DNA of 64,000 nt from NCBI RefSeq assembly GCF_000321225.1, contig NW_004450302.1:5447099-5511098 (forward strand), given 5' to 3'. Shown here piece after piece: positions 63,904 through 64,000 of this stretch (positions are counted from its first letter, which is position 1; every line of letters begins with the position of its first letter). The DNA comes from Odobenus rosmarus divergens (Eukaryota; Chordata; Mammalia; Carnivora; Odobenidae). Both the position numbers and the translations under genes were made by a program. A model generated the notes under the pieces. That model had not been told where the DNA came from, made no database searches, and was given only the letters and a program-made list of their open reading frames with translations.

Positions 63904-64000
63904 TTTTTTTTTTTTTAAATTTTTTATTGTTATGTTAATCACCATACATTACATCATTAGTTTTGGATGTAGTGTTCCATGATTCATTGTTTGTGCATAA
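63904..64000 (-). mobile_element. Young carnivore L1 3' end, cut by window edge
   Basis: A T-run is followed by 'gttatgttaatcaccataca', 'ttacatcattagttttggat' and 'gtagtgttccatgattcatt', identical in type to the L1 ends near 10.5 and 15.0 kb. The element continues past base 64000. Confidence 0.93.

Overview
This window is nuclear DNA from a placental mammal of the order Carnivora, most likely a caniform of the arctoid branch (bear, seal, weasel and relatives). The main evidence is 24 copies of the Carnivora-specific tRNA-Lys-derived SINE (CAN-SINE). Their heads read like GCCTGGGTGGCTCAG, and many have arctoid-style bodies (GGGAACACAAGCAGGGGGA). There are also several carnivore L1 3' ends (CACCATACATTACATCATTA on the plus strand). 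The arctoid placement is inference from remembered repeat subfamilies.

I found no protein-coding exon, tRNA, rRNA or other functional RNA gene that I can defend. The open reading frames are short, biased in composition or made of repeats. The only recognisable protein-coding homology is broken L1 ORF2, at about 14.1-14.4, 28.9-29.5, 37.9-38.4 and 44.05-44.53 kb. The window therefore looks intergenic or deep intronic, and its readable content is a layered record of transposition.

Layout. 1-12 kb: unique DNA with old L2, MIR and MaLR (MLT1-type) LTR pieces, two SINEs, a CTTT microsatellite and three young L1 3' ends, one inserted in another. 12.9-15.5 kb: a four-level nest of MIR, MLT1 LTR, L1, and two SINEs plus a younger L1. 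16-22 kb: L2 and MIR relics, a SINE-in-SINE cluster, and an hAT element split by a SINE. 22.1-31.7 kb: no SINE at all, but L2, MIR, MLT1, MER5 and an older L1 with a TCTA microsatellite. 31.7-44 kb: Tigger1, hAT, MIR, MLT1 and L2 relics, an L1 ORF2 fragment lodged in a MIR, and a SINE whose tail has grown into a roughly 340-bp CTTT tract. 44-45.1 kb: a textbook 5'-inverted (twin-primed) L1. 45-52 kb: GC-richer DNA with a G-quadruplex motif, a small CpG-dense patch, MER20, and a perfect 126-bp tandem duplication. 52-64 kb: mixed relics, a well-preserved solo ERV-type LTR on the minus strand with TATA box and AATAAA, several SINEs, and a final MLT1 LTR cut by an L1 that runs off the window edge.

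There are no genes here to work together. Most of the functional interest lies in the ERV LTR promoter, the CpG-dense patch near 47.8 kb, and a few repeat-free stretches with transcription-factor-like motifs that may be conserved noncoding elements. Family names come from remembered consensus patterns, so boundaries without target-site duplications are good to roughly 10-30 bases. I saw no sign of an undescribed biological system.
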